Shown piece by piece: positions 8,059 to 17,925 of a stretch of 64,000 nucleotides of DNA. A program made the translations under genes and the position numbers. The notes under the pieces were generated by a model, which searched no databases, was not told where the DNA came from, and saw only the letters and a program-made list of their open reading frames with translations. Within the stretch, counting starts at the first letter, position 1, and every line of letters begins with the position of its first letter. The stretch spans positions 1,302,001 to 1,366,000 of the forward strand of contig NZ_CP028960.1 of assembly GCF_003071365.1 (NCBI RefSeq), written 5' to 3'. Source of the stretch: Methyloceanibacter sp. wino2. GTDB lineage: Bacteria; Pseudomonadota; Alphaproteobacteria; Rhizobiales; Methyloligellaceae.

Positions 8059-8071
8059 ATAGTTGAATGAT

Positions 8072-9001
8072 ATGCATCTTAAGGAAGTCGACGCCAATCT
8101 GCTCGTGACGCTCGATGCACTGCTGGTCGACGCCAGCGTCACACGTGCCGCCGAACGGCTCGGGCGCAGCGCCTCCGCCATCAGCCATGCCTTGGCTAAG
8201 TTGCGGGAATTGTTTGACGATGAGCTTTTCGTGCGCGCCGGGCAGAGGCTTGTTCCAACCGCCCGGGCTCAGGAACTAGCGCCGACGGTCCACGTGATCC
8301 TCGCGGGCATGGAGAGCCTGCTTCGTCCCAACAAGCCGTTCGACCCGTCGCTGACGATGCGCGCGTTTGCCGCAGCCTCCAGCGAGGCCGGCGAATTGAT
8401 CCTCATCGAGCCACTGCGCAAGCGGTTGCAGGAGGGCGCGCCGAGCGTCCGGGTCGATTGGACGTCGTCCAATATGGAGTCGATTATCGACGAGTTGCGC
8501 AACGCGCGCTGCCACTTCGTCATCGACATCATGGGCGAGAGCGCCCAGGCGCCGGACGTACGCGCCGCCAAGCTTTTCGACGACGAACTCGCAACCCTGG
8601 CGCGGCCGGGGCACCCGTTCTCCAAGCGGCGCCCGAACGGCGAAGCCTTCGCCGGTGCGGAGCACGTGGCCGTTCACTCCCTCCCAGGGTTCCAAGGTCT
8701 CGCCGACCGGCTGGCGCAGGCGGGGCACGACATCCGGCGAACGTCGCAGGTCTCCTCCGCGCTTGTGGGCGTCATGGCCACGCTCAACAGCGATGCCCTG
8801 CTTACGCTCCCGGCCTCACTCGCAAGCTTGCTGGAACGGCAGTTCGGCCTCTCGCGGATCAAGCAACCCGTCGAGCCCGTGACGTTTCCCGTGCGCCTCC
8901 TGTGGCACACGAGCTACGACCGCGACGAGTGCCATCAATGGCTGCGCGGCGAGTTCTCGCTTCTAGCCCAAGAGCTCCTGGCTCAGGACGTGGCGGGCTA
9001 G
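8072..9001 (+). CDS. LysR-family transcriptional regulator
   Basis: The 309-residue product begins MHLKEVDANLLVTLDALLVD, the classical LysR winged-helix N-terminus. The recognition region VTRAAERLGRSASAISHALAKLRELF covers about residues 25-50. A substrate-binding domain of the periplasmic-binding-protein type follows from about residue 90, and is most similar in layout to the NodD/LeuO-like group. A TTG three codons upstream (8063) is an alternative start. Neither has a clear Shine-Dalgarno sequence. It is divergent from the imelysin gene, so that gene is the obvious candidate target, but the effector is unknown. The alpha-2-macroglobulin gene follows after 159 bases and appears unrelated. 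Confidence 0.9.
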   Translation: MHLKEVDANLLVTLDALLVDASVTRAAERLGRSASAISHALAKLRELFDDELFVRAGQRLVPTARAQELAPTVHVILAGMESLLRPNKPFDPSLTMRAFAAASSEAGELILIEPLRKRLQEGAPSVRVDWTSSNMESIIDELRNARCHFVIDIMGESAQAPDVRAAKLFDDELATLARPGHPFSKRRPNGEAFAGAEHVAVHSLPGFQGLADRLAQAGHDIRRTSQVSSALVGVMATLNSDALLTLPASLASLLERQFGLSRIKQPVEPVTFPVRLLWHTSYDRDECHQWLRGEFSLLAQELLAQDVAG

Positions 9002-9160
9002 CGTCAAATCATTGGCAATGGCCCGTCCGTCGGGCGTTTGCGGCGCGGTCACGTTGCGGCCGACCGGCCCACAACCGCTCAATTGTTTCCGTCATGATGC
9101 TCCGCTACCATGGCCTCCTCGCCCGCTCGCCGCCGAGGGCCGGGCGTCTGGAGGACACCC

Positions 9161-12100
9161 ATGGTTGTGTGGTTTCGCACCGGCTTTGCCGCTGTGCTTT
9201 TCGCCTGCGTCTCCCTATCCGCTTTCGCCGCCGACAAGACCTATCAAGACGACGCGCTGGACGAAGCGGCCATCACGCTCAAAGTCGACCTCAAGAACGA
9301 GTCCGGCACCATCGAGCGGCCCGTGCCGATGCTGAAGGAGCAGGCCGCCGTGCAGCTGCGGAAGCAGTCTCTCGGGAACGCCGCCTTTATCTATGGGCAG
9401 ATCGTTACCGCCGCGCCGAACGACTCCGAGGCTTGGCGGCGCCTTGCCGACATCTGGCTGGCCATCCCGCCGGACGAAGACGACGATGGCAGCGAGCGCT
9501 ACCGCGAAGCCAGAACTGCCGCCTATATCGCCTACACACAGGCGAAGACACCGAAGGGCCAAGCCGCCGCACTCGGGTCTCTCGCCAACGCGTTCGCCAA
9601 GGGCAGCGAGTGGCGTCCGGCGCTGAACGCGCTGCGGCTTGCCACCACGCTCGACGACGATCCGGGCCTGGCGGCCACCTACGCTCAGCTTCGCGAGAAA
9701 TACGGATTCCGGGTCGCCGATTTCAGCGTGGATTCCGACGCGACCTCACCCCGGGCATGTTTCCAGTTCACCGAGCCTCTGCTTGCGCGCGCGGACTACG
9801 CTCCATTCGTCGCCGTCGCCGGCGAGGACAAACCGGCCCTGTCGCTCGATGACAAGCAGCTTTGCGTGGAGGGCCTGAAGCACGGCGAGTCCTATAATGT
9901 GACCTTGCGTGCGGGGCTGCCCTCGTCCGTCCACGAGGATCTCATCAAGAACGCCCCGTTCACGATCTATGTGCGCGATCGCACGCCGTCGGTACGGCCC
10001 GTGGGCAAGGCGTACGTACTGCCCAGCACCGGGCAGCAGGGCATTCCGCTCCAGTCGGTCAATACCGGCGCACTCGACGTCACGCTGTATCGCATCGGCG
10101 ACCGCAATCTGCTGGGGACCGTGCTCGGCTACGACTTTCAGCGCAATCTCTACGGTTACAGCCTCGAAAACATCGCGGATGAAAGCGGCGAGGAAGTTTG
10201 GAGCGGTTCGCTCAAGGTCAAGAAGGACCTGAACAAGGACGTGACGACGGCCTTCCCGATCAGCGAGGCCGTGCCCCACTTGGCGCCCGGCATCTATATC
10301 CTCGCCGCGCGGCCCTCCGACGTTCCGGGCGACGACTACGGCGAGCGCGCGACCCAATGGTTCGTTGTCTCGGACTACGGGCTGACGGCCTATTCCGGCT
10401 CGGACGGTATTCATGCCTTCGTCAACTCGCTCGCCACGACGGAGCCGATCTCCGGCATCGAACTGCGGCTGATCGCCCGCAACAACGAGGTTCTCGGCAC
10501 AGCAACGACCGATGCGGACGGCGCAGTGACGTTCGCGCCGGGTCTCGCGCGCGGTAAGGGCGGCCTTGCGCCTGCGCTGCTGGTGACGGGCGCCACGGAA
10601 GGCGATTACGCCTTCCTCAACCTGAAGACACCGGGCTTTGATCTGACCGACCGGGGCGTGGCGGGGCGGGATGCGCCGAAGGGCCTCGACTCCTTCGTCT
10701 TCACCGAGCGTGGCGTCTACCGCACCGGCGAGACCGTGCACATCACGGCTCTGCTCCGGAACGCTGCGGGGATCGCCGTGCCGGACCTAAACGCGACACT
10801 CGTTGTCGACCGGCCGGACGGCATCGAGTATCGCCGCATAGTCGCGCAGGACGCAGGGGTCGGCGGCCTGTCCGTCGATCTGCCGCTCATCGCCGCCGCC
10901 CAGACCGGCACGTACCGGGTCAAGGTCTATTCGGATCCGAAGGCGGCGCCGATCGGCGAGACGAGCTTCCTCGTCGAAGACTATGTGCCAGAGCGGCTCG
11001 AATTCGACATCTCCACCGATGCGAAAAGCCTGTCGCAAGCTGCCCCCGCCAAGATCGCCCTCGACGGCCGCTTCCTGTACGGGGCGCCGGCATCGGGACT
11101 TCCGGTCGACGGCGAATTGAAGGTCACGGCCACCAGCGCCCGGCCCGGATACGACGGCTTTGTGTTCGGCACCAAGGACGCCGACAGCGGCGAGAATTTC
11201 ACCGTCGAGACGCTGCCGCTCGCGGATCTCCCTGAAACGGACGCCAATGGCCAAGCTACGTTCGACGTGGCGCTCGGCGCCTTGCCCGCCGCATCGCGCC
11301 CGCTTCAAGCCAAGATCGTGGTGCGCCTCGCGGAGCCCGGCGGCCGCGCGGTCGAGCACGATCTGACGCTGCCGATCGAGCCGAAGGCGGACATGATCGG
11401 CGTGAAGCCTCTCTTTAAGGGCACGGCCCTGAGCGACAACGACATCGCCAAGTTCGACGTGGTGATGGTCGCGCCCGACGGCACGCAACTGGCGAGCAAA
11501 GGCCTGAAATGGCAGCTGCTGCGCATTGAGCGGAAGTACCAGTGGTACCGCCAATACGGCAGCTGGAACTACGAGCCCATCAAGGTCACGCGCCGTGTCG
11601 CGAACGGCGTGATCGACGCAGGCGCGGACGCGCCCGCATCGATCGAGATGCCTGCTTCCTGGGGCCGCTACCGGCTCGAGGTCGAAAGCCCCGACCCGCT
11701 CGGTCCCGTCACGACCTACGGCTTCGACTCCGGCTGGTACGCTGAGGCCAGCGCCGATACGCCCGACCGCCTCGAGATCGCGCTGGATAAGTCCGGCTAT
11801 GCGGAAGGCGACACGATGAACGTCGCCGTGACCGCGCGCGCCGCCGGCACCGTCACGCTTTCTGTGATCGGCGACAGGCTCCTCACCCAGAGCACGGCCG
11901 ATGTCGAACCCGGCCTCACGACGATCCCGCTCACCGTCGGTTCGGACTGGGGGACGGGCGCCTATGTGCTGGCGACGCTCCGCCGTCCGCTCGATGCGGC
12001 GGCCAAGCGCATGCCGGGCCGGGCCATCGGCACGCAATGGTTCAGCATCGACAAGGCGCAGAACACGATCGGCGTCGCGATGGACCTGCCCGATCTCATC

Positions 12101-14377
12101 CGCCCCAACTCGAAGCTGCTCGTGCCGGTTAAGCTCACGAACCTCGTGCCGGGCGAGCAGGCGCACATCGTCGTTTCGGCGGTCGACGTGGGCATCCTCA
12201 ATCTCACCGGCTACGAGCCGCCGAACCCGGACGAATACTATCTCGGCCAACGCAAGCTTTCTTCCGAGGTCCGCGACCTCTACGGGCAGTTGATCGACGG
12301 CATGCAAGGAACGCGCGGCCAGATCAGGACCGGCGGCGATGGCGGCGCCGGAACGCTCCAGGGCAGCCCCCCGTCCGGGCCGCCGCTTGCGCTCTACTCG
12401 GGCATCGTCACTGTCGGCGACGACGGCACCGCGGAGATCGAATTCGACATTCCCGCCTTCACGGGAACGGCGCGGGTCATGGCCGTCGCCTGGAACAAGA
12501 CCCAAGTTGGACACGGGTCGGGCGACGTGATCGTGCGCGACCCCGTGGTGGTGACGACCACGCTTCCGCGCTTCCTGCTCATGGGCGACCGCTCGACGCT
12601 GCGCCTTGACCTCGACAATGTCGAAGGCGCGAGCGGCGACTACACAATCGCGCTGGCCGCGACAGGTCCCATTGCGCTGCCCAAGACGGAGAGCGTGCTC
12701 GGCATTGACGCCAAGACGCGCAAGGCCGCGTCCTTCGAGCTTGCGGCACTCGGCGTCGGCGAAGGCAGCGTCGACATCACCGTGAGCGGCCCCGAGAGCT
12801 TCGAGGTCGCGCGGCGCTACACGATCGAGGTGCAACCGGCCACGCAGATCTTTGCGCGCCGTACGGTGACACCGCTTGCACCCGGCAAGAGCATCACGCT
12901 CTCCAATGATGTGTTCGCCAATCTCGTGCCGGGAACGGGCAGCCTCGCACTCTCCGTGACGCCGACCGCGGCGCTCGACGTCACCGGCCGGCTGGCGGCG
13001 CTCGACCGCTACCCGCTGGGGTGCACCGAGCAGATCGTGAGCCGCGCGCTCCCGCTCCTTTACTTGAGCGAGCTGGAGACGGAACAAACGCCAGACCCGG
13101 ATACGGCCAAGCGCATCGATACCGCCATCGAGACCGTGCTGGCCCGTCAGGGCTACGAAGGCGGCTTCGGCCTGTGGTCGCCCGGCGGCGGCGATGCTTG
13201 GCTCGATGCCTATGTCGCCGACTTCCTGACGCGCGCGCGGGCCCAAGGCCACGCCATCCCCGACGAGCGCTTCAAGCTCGCGATCAACCGCTTGCGCAAT
13301 TATGTGAGCACCGCGCCGGACGTCTCCAATGACGGCGGTCTAGCCCTGTCTTACGCGCTCTATGTGTTGGCGCGGAACGGGGCGGCGCCGGTGGGCGATC
13401 TGCGTTACGTGGCCGACGTGAAGATGAGCCAGCTGGGTTCGCCTGCGGCGCAGGCCGAAATCGGCGCGGCGCTCGCCATGCTCGGCGACCGCGTGCGTGC
13501 CGAGAAAGCGTTCCGCGTCGCCGCAAGTGCGCTTCCCGATGAGATCGTGACGACGAACGGCCGTGTCGACTTCGGATCGCGGCTGCGGGACGCGGCCACG
13601 GTGGTGACCCTCGCCGCCGAAGGCAAAGCGGCGGAGCCGATCCTCGTCAGTGCCACGAAAGAGATCGGCGTTGCCCGCAAGGCCGTGACCCGCACATCGA
13701 CGCAGGAAGACGCCTGGCTCATCCTGGCCGCGCGCGCTCTCGGGAACCAGGGCGTCGAGCTCGACGTCGCATCGGGCGCGGCCGAGCCTATCCCGCAGAG
13801 CGGCCCGCTCTATCGGGACTACAGCGAAGAGGACCTCGGCATCAGTCCGGTCGCGGTGACCAATCGCGGCAGCGCGCCCGTCGACGTGGTGTTCTCTGTT
13901 TCCGGCGCACCGACATCGCCCGAGCCCGCAACCGACAGCGGCTTTGCGCTCGAGCGCACCTTCCACACGCTGGACGGCCAGGAGGTCGACATCGCCGAGG
14001 CCAAGCAGAACGAACGCTATGTGGTTCTGCTCTCCGTGACGGAAGCCAAGCCGCAATTCGCGCGGGTCGCCCTGACCGACCACGTGCCCGCGGGCTTCGA
14101 GATCGACAATCCGAAGCTGGTCTCGTCGGCGGACACGGGCGGACTGCCCTGGATCACCCATGCGGCACGTCCGGTGCACACGGCGTTCCGTGACGACCGC
14201 TTCGTGGCGGCGTTCGACCGCACCGCGAAGAGCCCGGTCGTCTACCGCGTCGCCTATATCGTGCGCGCCGTCTCGCCGGGCACTTATGTGCTGCCGCAGG
14301 CAAGTGTCGAAGATATGTATCAGCCCGACCGCTTCGGCCGGACGGCGACGGGCACGGTGAAGGTAACGGCGCGCTGA
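9161..14377 (+). CDS. Bacterial alpha-2-macroglobulin (thioester type)
   Basis: The 1738-residue product starts at the ATG at 9161 (GGAGG six bases upstream), which leaves out an in-frame ATG at 9110. The N-terminus MVVWFRTGFAAVLFACVSLSAFA is a signal peptide. LFAC resembles a weak lipobox, so either secretion or lipid anchoring is possible. Macroglobulin-like domains fill most of the protein. The thioester motif is GCTEQ with Cys1288, inside the conserved DRYPLGCTEQ block, and is followed by the alpha-helical thioester domain (EGGFGLWSPGGGDAWLDAYV). Such proteins trap attacking proteases in the periplasm. The stop codon overlaps the pbpC start by one base. This pairing is widespread and couples protease defence with peptidoglycan repair. 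Confidence 0.95.
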   Translation: MVVWFRTGFAAVLFACVSLSAFAADKTYQDDALDEAAITLKVDLKNESGTIERPVPMLKEQAAVQLRKQSLGNAAFIYGQIVTAAPNDSEAWRRLADIWLAIPPDEDDDGSERYREARTAAYIAYTQAKTPKGQAAALGSLANAFAKGSEWRPALNALRLATTLDDDPGLAATYAQLREKYGFRVADFSVDSDATSPRACFQFTEPLLARADYAPFVAVAGEDKPALSLDDKQLCVEGLKHGESYNVTLRAGLPSSVHEDLIKNAPFTIYVRDRTPSVRPVGKAYVLPSTGQQGIPLQSVNTGALDVTLYRIGDRNLLGTVLGYDFQRNLYGYSLENIADESGEEVWSGSLKVKKDLNKDVTTAFPISEAVPHLAPGIYILAARPSDVPGDDYGERATQWFVVSDYGLTAYSGSDGIHAFVNSLATTEPISGIELRLIARNNEVLGTATTDADGAVTFAPGLARGKGGLAPALLVTGATEGDYAFLNLKTPGFDLTDRGVAGRDAPKGLDSFVFTERGVYRTGETVHITALLRNAAGIAVPDLNATLVVDRPDGIEYRRIVAQDAGVGGLSVDLPLIAAAQTGTYRVKVYSDPKAAPIGETSFLVEDYVPERLEFDISTDAKSLSQAAPAKIALDGRFLYGAPASGLPVDGELKVTATSARPGYDGFVFGTKDADSGENFTVETLPLADLPETDANGQATFDVALGALPAASRPLQAKIVVRLAEPGGRAVEHDLTLPIEPKADMIGVKPLFKGTALSDNDIAKFDVVMVAPDGTQLASKGLKWQLLRIERKYQWYRQYGSWNYEPIKVTRRVANGVIDAGADAPASIEMPASWGRYRLEVESPDPLGPVTTYGFDSGWYAEASADTPDRLEIALDKSGYAEGDTMNVAVTARAAGTVTLSVIGDRLLTQSTADVEPGLTTIPLTVGSDWGTGAYVLATLRRPLDAAAKRMPGRAIGTQWFSIDKAQNTIGVAMDLPDLIRPNSKLLVPVKLTNLVPGEQAHIVVSAVDVGILNLTGYEPPNPDEYYLGQRKLSSEVRDLYGQLIDGMQGTRGQIRTGGDGGAGTLQGSPPSGPPLALYSGIVTVGDDGTAEIEFDIPAFTGTARVMAVAWNKTQVGHGSGDVIVRDPVVVTTTLPRFLLMGDRSTLRLDLDNVEGASGDYTIALAATGPIALPKTESVLGIDAKTRKAASFELAALGVGEGSVDITVSGPESFEVARRYTIEVQPATQIFARRTVTPLAPGKSITLSNDVFANLVPGTGSLALSVTPTAALDVTGRLAALDRYPLGCTEQIVSRALPLLYLSELETEQTPDPDTAKRIDTAIETVLARQGYEGGFGLWSPGGGDAWLDAYVADFLTRARAQGHAIPDERFKLAINRLRNYVSTAPDVSNDGGLALSYALYVLARNGAAPVGDLRYVADVKMSQLGSPAAQAEIGAALAMLGDRVRAEKAFRVAASALPDEIVTTNGRVDFGSRLRDAATVVTLAAEGKAAEPILVSATKEIGVARKAVTRTSTQEDAWLILAARALGNQGVELDVASGAAEPIPQSGPLYRDYSEEDLGISPVAVTNRGSAPVDVVFSVSGAPTSPEPATDSGFALERTFHTLDGQEVDIAEAKQNERYVVLLSVTEAKPQFARVALTDHVPAGFEIDNPKLVSSADTGGLPWITHAARPVHTAFRDDRFVAAFDRTAKSPVVYRVAYIVRAVSPGTYVLPQASVEDMYQPDRFGRTATGTVKVTAR

Positions 14378-16467
14378 TGGGGACTCCGCAGAGACGCAAC
14401 TGGCGCCGCCGCCTCGCTTACGCGGCGGTCGGCGCGTTGTGGTGCACCGCCATCGTCGCGGGCGCGCTTGTCGGCCTTGCCGACACGTTCGGGCCGCCGC
14501 CGCTCGGCAAGAACCTCACCTATTCCAAGACCGTGCTCGGCAGCGACGGCGACCTGTTGCGCGCTTATCTCGCGCCCGACGGCCGCTGGCGTCTCCCTGC
14601 TTCACGAACGGATGTGGACCCGCGCTTCCTGGATGCGCTTCTCGCCTATGAGGACAAACGCTTCTACGACCATCACGGCGTCGATCCGCTTTCCATGACG
14701 CGCGCTTTCTTCCAGTTCGCGACGCGTGGAGAGATCGTCTCCGGCGGGTCGACGATCACGATGCAGGTCGCCCGCCTCTTGGAGCCGCGGCGCAAGCGCT
14801 CGCTCTATGCGAAGTACCGCCAGATGGTGCGGGCGCTGCAACTCGAGCAGGCCTACAGCAAGAACGAGATCCTCGCGCTCTATCTCACGCTCGCGCCCTA
14901 TGGCGGCAACCTCGAAGGAATTCGCGCCGCGTCGTTCGCCTATTTCGGGAAGGAACCGCGGCGCCTGACGCTCGGCGAGACGGCGCTGCTGGTCGCTTTA
15001 CCGCAATCGCCGGAATATCGCCGCCCCGATCGCCACCCGGATCACGCGCGCGCCGCCCGGAATCGCGTTCTCGATCGCATCTCGGACAGCGGCATCTTCA
15101 GCCCTGCGGAACTGGAAGCCGCGAAAGCCGAGCCGGTGCCGGACGCGCGCCGGCCCATGCCGCTCGGCGCGCCCCACGCCGCGGACGACGCCAAGGCCGC
15201 GTCCTCCGGGCAATCGATCATACGGCTGACGATCCGCGCACGGCTGCAACGGCGCCTGGAGCGGCTGGCCCGCGACCGCGCCATCGCTCTTGGCGATGCC
15301 ATGTCCGTGGCCATCGTGGTCGTTGAGAACGACACGGGCCGCGTCCTCGCCCGTGTCGGCACACCCGACTATTTCGATCTCGACCGCGCCGGTCAGGTGG
15401 ACCTCACCCGCGCGGTGCGCTCGCCGGGCTCCACGCTGAAGCCCTTCATCTATGGGCTCGGTTTCGAGGATGGCCTGATCCATCCGGAGTCGCTGATCGA
15501 GGACCGGCCCATTCGATTTGGCGACTACGCGCCGGAGAATTTCGACCAGACCTTCCAGGGCACCGTCACGGTGCGCCGGGCGCTGCAACAGTCCCTCAAC
15601 GTGCCGGCAGTGTCGCTGCTCGATGCGGTCGGCCCCAGCCGCCTTCTGGCGCGTCTCGACGAGGCGGGCGCGCGGCTGAAACTGCCTGAGCACGAAACGG
15701 CCGGACTTGCTTTGGGCCTCGGCGGTATCGGCATTCGGCTTGTCGATCTTACCGCGCTCTATGCGGGCCTGGCGCGTCAGGGGACGGTCCTGCCGCTCTA
15801 CGAACGGGAGGCAGAGCCGCGCTGGCCTGAACGGCGGCTGATGGAGCCGGTGGCGGCCTGGTATGTGGGCGACGTCTTGCGCGACGCCCCGCCGCCGCCG
15901 AACGCGCTCGGCGGACGAATCGCCTTCAAGACGGGCACGAGCTACGGCTATCGCGACGCTTGGGCCGTCGGCTTCGACGGGCGCTACACGGTCGGGGTCT
16001 GGACGGGACGTCCCGACGGGGCCCCGGTGCCCGGTCTTTTGGGGCGCACCGCGGCGGCGCCGATCCTGTTCGACGTGTTCGCGCGTCTCATCAAGCAGCC
16101 GCGTCCGTTGCGCCCCGCGCCCAATGGGGTCCTGCTTGCCCGCACCGCGCACTTGCCGCCGCCGCTCCGGCGCTTCGGCGCGAACACACTTGCCGGCACG
16201 ACGCGCGCACCGGACGTGCGCATCCTGTTCCCACCGGACGGCGCCTCATTGGCGCTCGAGGCCGACGGCGACGCCATCGATCCCGTCGCCATCAAGTTCA
16301 CCGGCGGCACGGCCCCGCTGAACATCCTGGTGGACGGGCTGCCGCTGCAATCGGCGCGTGGCGCCGGCACCGTGTTCTTCTCACCCCAAGGCCCAGGCTT
16401 CGTGCGGCTAACCGTGACCGACGCGCTCGGCGCGGCCGACAGCGTGCTCGTGCGCCTGCAGCAATAG
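14377..16467 (+). CDS. pbpC: Penicillin-binding protein 1C
   Basis: The 696-residue bifunctional cell-wall enzyme has one N-terminal membrane anchor (about residues 10-32). The glycosyltransferase 51 domain has its catalytic block EDKRFYDHHGVDP near residue 90. The transpeptidase domain has SxxK as STLK (Ser352) and KTGTS at Lys518, and the C-terminal domain, about residues 600-695, is of the PBP1C type. It sits in the inner membrane facing the periplasm. The start overlaps the alpha-2-macroglobulin stop (TGATG), which indicates translational coupling. No anomalies were seen. Confidence 0.95.
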   Translation: MGTPQRRNWRRRLAYAAVGALWCTAIVAGALVGLADTFGPPPLGKNLTYSKTVLGSDGDLLRAYLAPDGRWRLPASRTDVDPRFLDALLAYEDKRFYDHHGVDPLSMTRAFFQFATRGEIVSGGSTITMQVARLLEPRRKRSLYAKYRQMVRALQLEQAYSKNEILALYLTLAPYGGNLEGIRAASFAYFGKEPRRLTLGETALLVALPQSPEYRRPDRHPDHARAARNRVLDRISDSGIFSPAELEAAKAEPVPDARRPMPLGAPHAADDAKAASSGQSIIRLTIRARLQRRLERLARDRAIALGDAMSVAIVVVENDTGRVLARVGTPDYFDLDRAGQVDLTRAVRSPGSTLKPFIYGLGFEDGLIHPESLIEDRPIRFGDYAPENFDQTFQGTVTVRRALQQSLNVPAVSLLDAVGPSRLLARLDEAGARLKLPEHETAGLALGLGGIGIRLVDLTALYAGLARQGTVLPLYEREAEPRWPERRLMEPVAAWYVGDVLRDAPPPPNALGGRIAFKTGTSYGYRDAWAVGFDGRYTVGVWTGRPDGAPVPGLLGRTAAAPILFDVFARLIKQPRPLRPAPNGVLLARTAHLPPPLRRFGANTLAGTTRAPDVRILFPPDGASLALEADGDAIDPVAIKFTGGTAPLNILVDGLPLQSARGAGTVFFSPQGPGFVRLTVTDALGAADSVLVRLQQ

Positions 16468-16517
16468 GGCTCGCGCGCGCCTCTTGACGAATGTCAGGGG
16501 CTTGCTCACAACAGCGC

Positions 16518-17897
16518 ATGACCCAGAGCCGCAAAAAGCTCCATATCAAGACCTTCGGCTGCCAGATGAATGCGTACGATTCAGAGCGCATGGCCGAAGC
16601 GCTGGCGCCTGCCGGTTACGACGTGACCGAGGCCATGGACGATGCGGATCTCGTGATCCTCAACACGTGCCATATCCGTGAGAAGGCCGCCGAGAAGGTT
16701 TACTCGGAACTCGGCCGCGTGCGGGTCAACAAGGAAGCGCGCAAAGGCCAAGGGCGCAACACCATGGTCGCCGTGGCCGGATGCGTGGCGCAGGCCGAAG
16801 GCGAGGAGATCATCGCCCGCGCGTCCGTGGTCGATATCGTGGTCGGACCGCAAAGCCTGCACAGGCTCGCCGACCTCGTGGCCAAGGCCGAGACCGGCGA
16901 ACGCTCGGTCGAGACCGAATTCCCGGCCGACGACAAATTCACCGCGCTTCCCACACGTGCCGGCGGCAAACGCCAGGTTTCCGCTTTCGTGACGGTGCAG
17001 GAGGGCTGCGACAAGTTCTGTACGTTCTGCGTCGTGCCCTATACGCGCGGCGCCGAATACTCGCGGCCCGTGACGGACATCGTCGCCGAGGTGGAACGGC
17101 TCGCCGCCGCCGGGGTGCGCGAGGTGACGCTGCTCGGCCAGAACGTCAACGCCTATCACGGCGACGGCGAGGACGGTTCGGCTTGGTCCCTGGCGCGACT
17201 GCTGCGGCGGCTCGCGGAGATCCCGGACATCGCCCGCATGCGCTTCACCACCAGCCATCCGCGCGACATGGACGAGGACCTCATCGCCCTGTTCGGGGAC
17301 GAAGAGAAGCTGATGCCGTATCTGCACCTGCCCTATCAGGCGGGATCGGACCGGATCCTGGCGGCCATGAACCGCAAACATACGGCCGAGGAGTACGAGC
17401 GCCTCATCGAGCGCATCCGGGCCGCGCGGCCCGACCTTGCCCTGTCAACGGACATCATCGTCGGCTTTCCCGGCGAAACGGATGAAGACTTCCAGGCCAC
17501 GCTCGACGTGGCCAAGCGCGTGGGCTTCGCCCAAGCCTTTTCGTTCAAATACAGCGCCCGTCCGGGCACGCCCGGCGCCTCGCTCGAGGGACAAGTTCCG
17601 GACATGGTTAAGAAGGAACGGCTCGCCATCCTCCAGGCGCAGATCGAAGAAAGCCGCCGCGCCTTCGACCGTGCGACAGTCGGCCGCCGGATTCCGGTGC
17701 TCTTCGAGGGCAAGGGCAGGAAACCCGGACAGATCGCCGGGCGTTCTCCTTACCTTCAGGCCGTGTATGTGGACGGTCCGGAACGGTTGATAGGTCGCAT
17801 CGCCAAGGTTGACATCTCGGCCGCGGGGCCGAACAGTCTTACCGGTGTCATGAACGCGGGATTTGAATGGCGCGAGCCGATTCGAACAGCCGTTTGA
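16518..17897 (+). CDS. miaB: tRNA-2-methylthio-N6-dimethylallyladenosine synthase MiaB
   Basis: The 459-residue radical-SAM methylthiotransferase adds the 2-methylthio group to i6A37 of tRNAs. The N-terminal domain carries the three auxiliary cluster cysteines (FGCQMN, NTCHIR, AGCVAQ). The radical SAM cluster motif CDKFCTFC is near residue 164, followed by VVPYTRG, and the C-terminal TRAM domain ends the protein. I chose the ATG at 16518 because family members begin just before [13 protein letters not shown]. An ATG at 16491 is in frame but adds nine unconserved residues, and neither has a good ribosome-binding site. It begins the block that continues with phoH, ybeY, corC and lnt. Confidence 0.95.
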   Translation: MTQSRKKLHIKTFGCQMNAYDSERMAEALAPAGYDVTEAMDDADLVILNTCHIREKAAEKVYSELGRVRVNKEARKGQGRNTMVAVAGCVAQAEGEEIIARASVVDIVVGPQSLHRLADLVAKAETGERSVETEFPADDKFTALPTRAGGKRQVSAFVTVQEGCDKFCTFCVVPYTRGAEYSRPVTDIVAEVERLAAAGVREVTLLGQNVNAYHGDGEDGSAWSLARLLRRLAEIPDIARMRFTTSHPRDMDEDLIALFGDEEKLMPYLHLPYQAGSDRILAAMNRKHTAEEYERLIERIRAARPDLALSTDIIVGFPGETDEDFQATLDVAKRVGFAQAFSFKYSARPGTPGASLEGQVPDMVKKERLAILQAQIEESRRAFDRATVGRRIPVLFEGKGRKPGQIAGRSPYLQAVYVDGPERLIGRIAKVDISAAGPNSLTGVMNAGFEWREPIRTAV

Positions 17898-17925
17898 GCT
17901 GCAAGGCAGTTTTCGGAAAGCACTT

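Noticed and set aside
10787-13252. 821-codon open frame on the minus strand
   Set aside because: It is antisense to the alpha-2-macroglobulin gene and arises from high-GC codon structure. Its sequence is rich in Arg, Gly and His without domain features.
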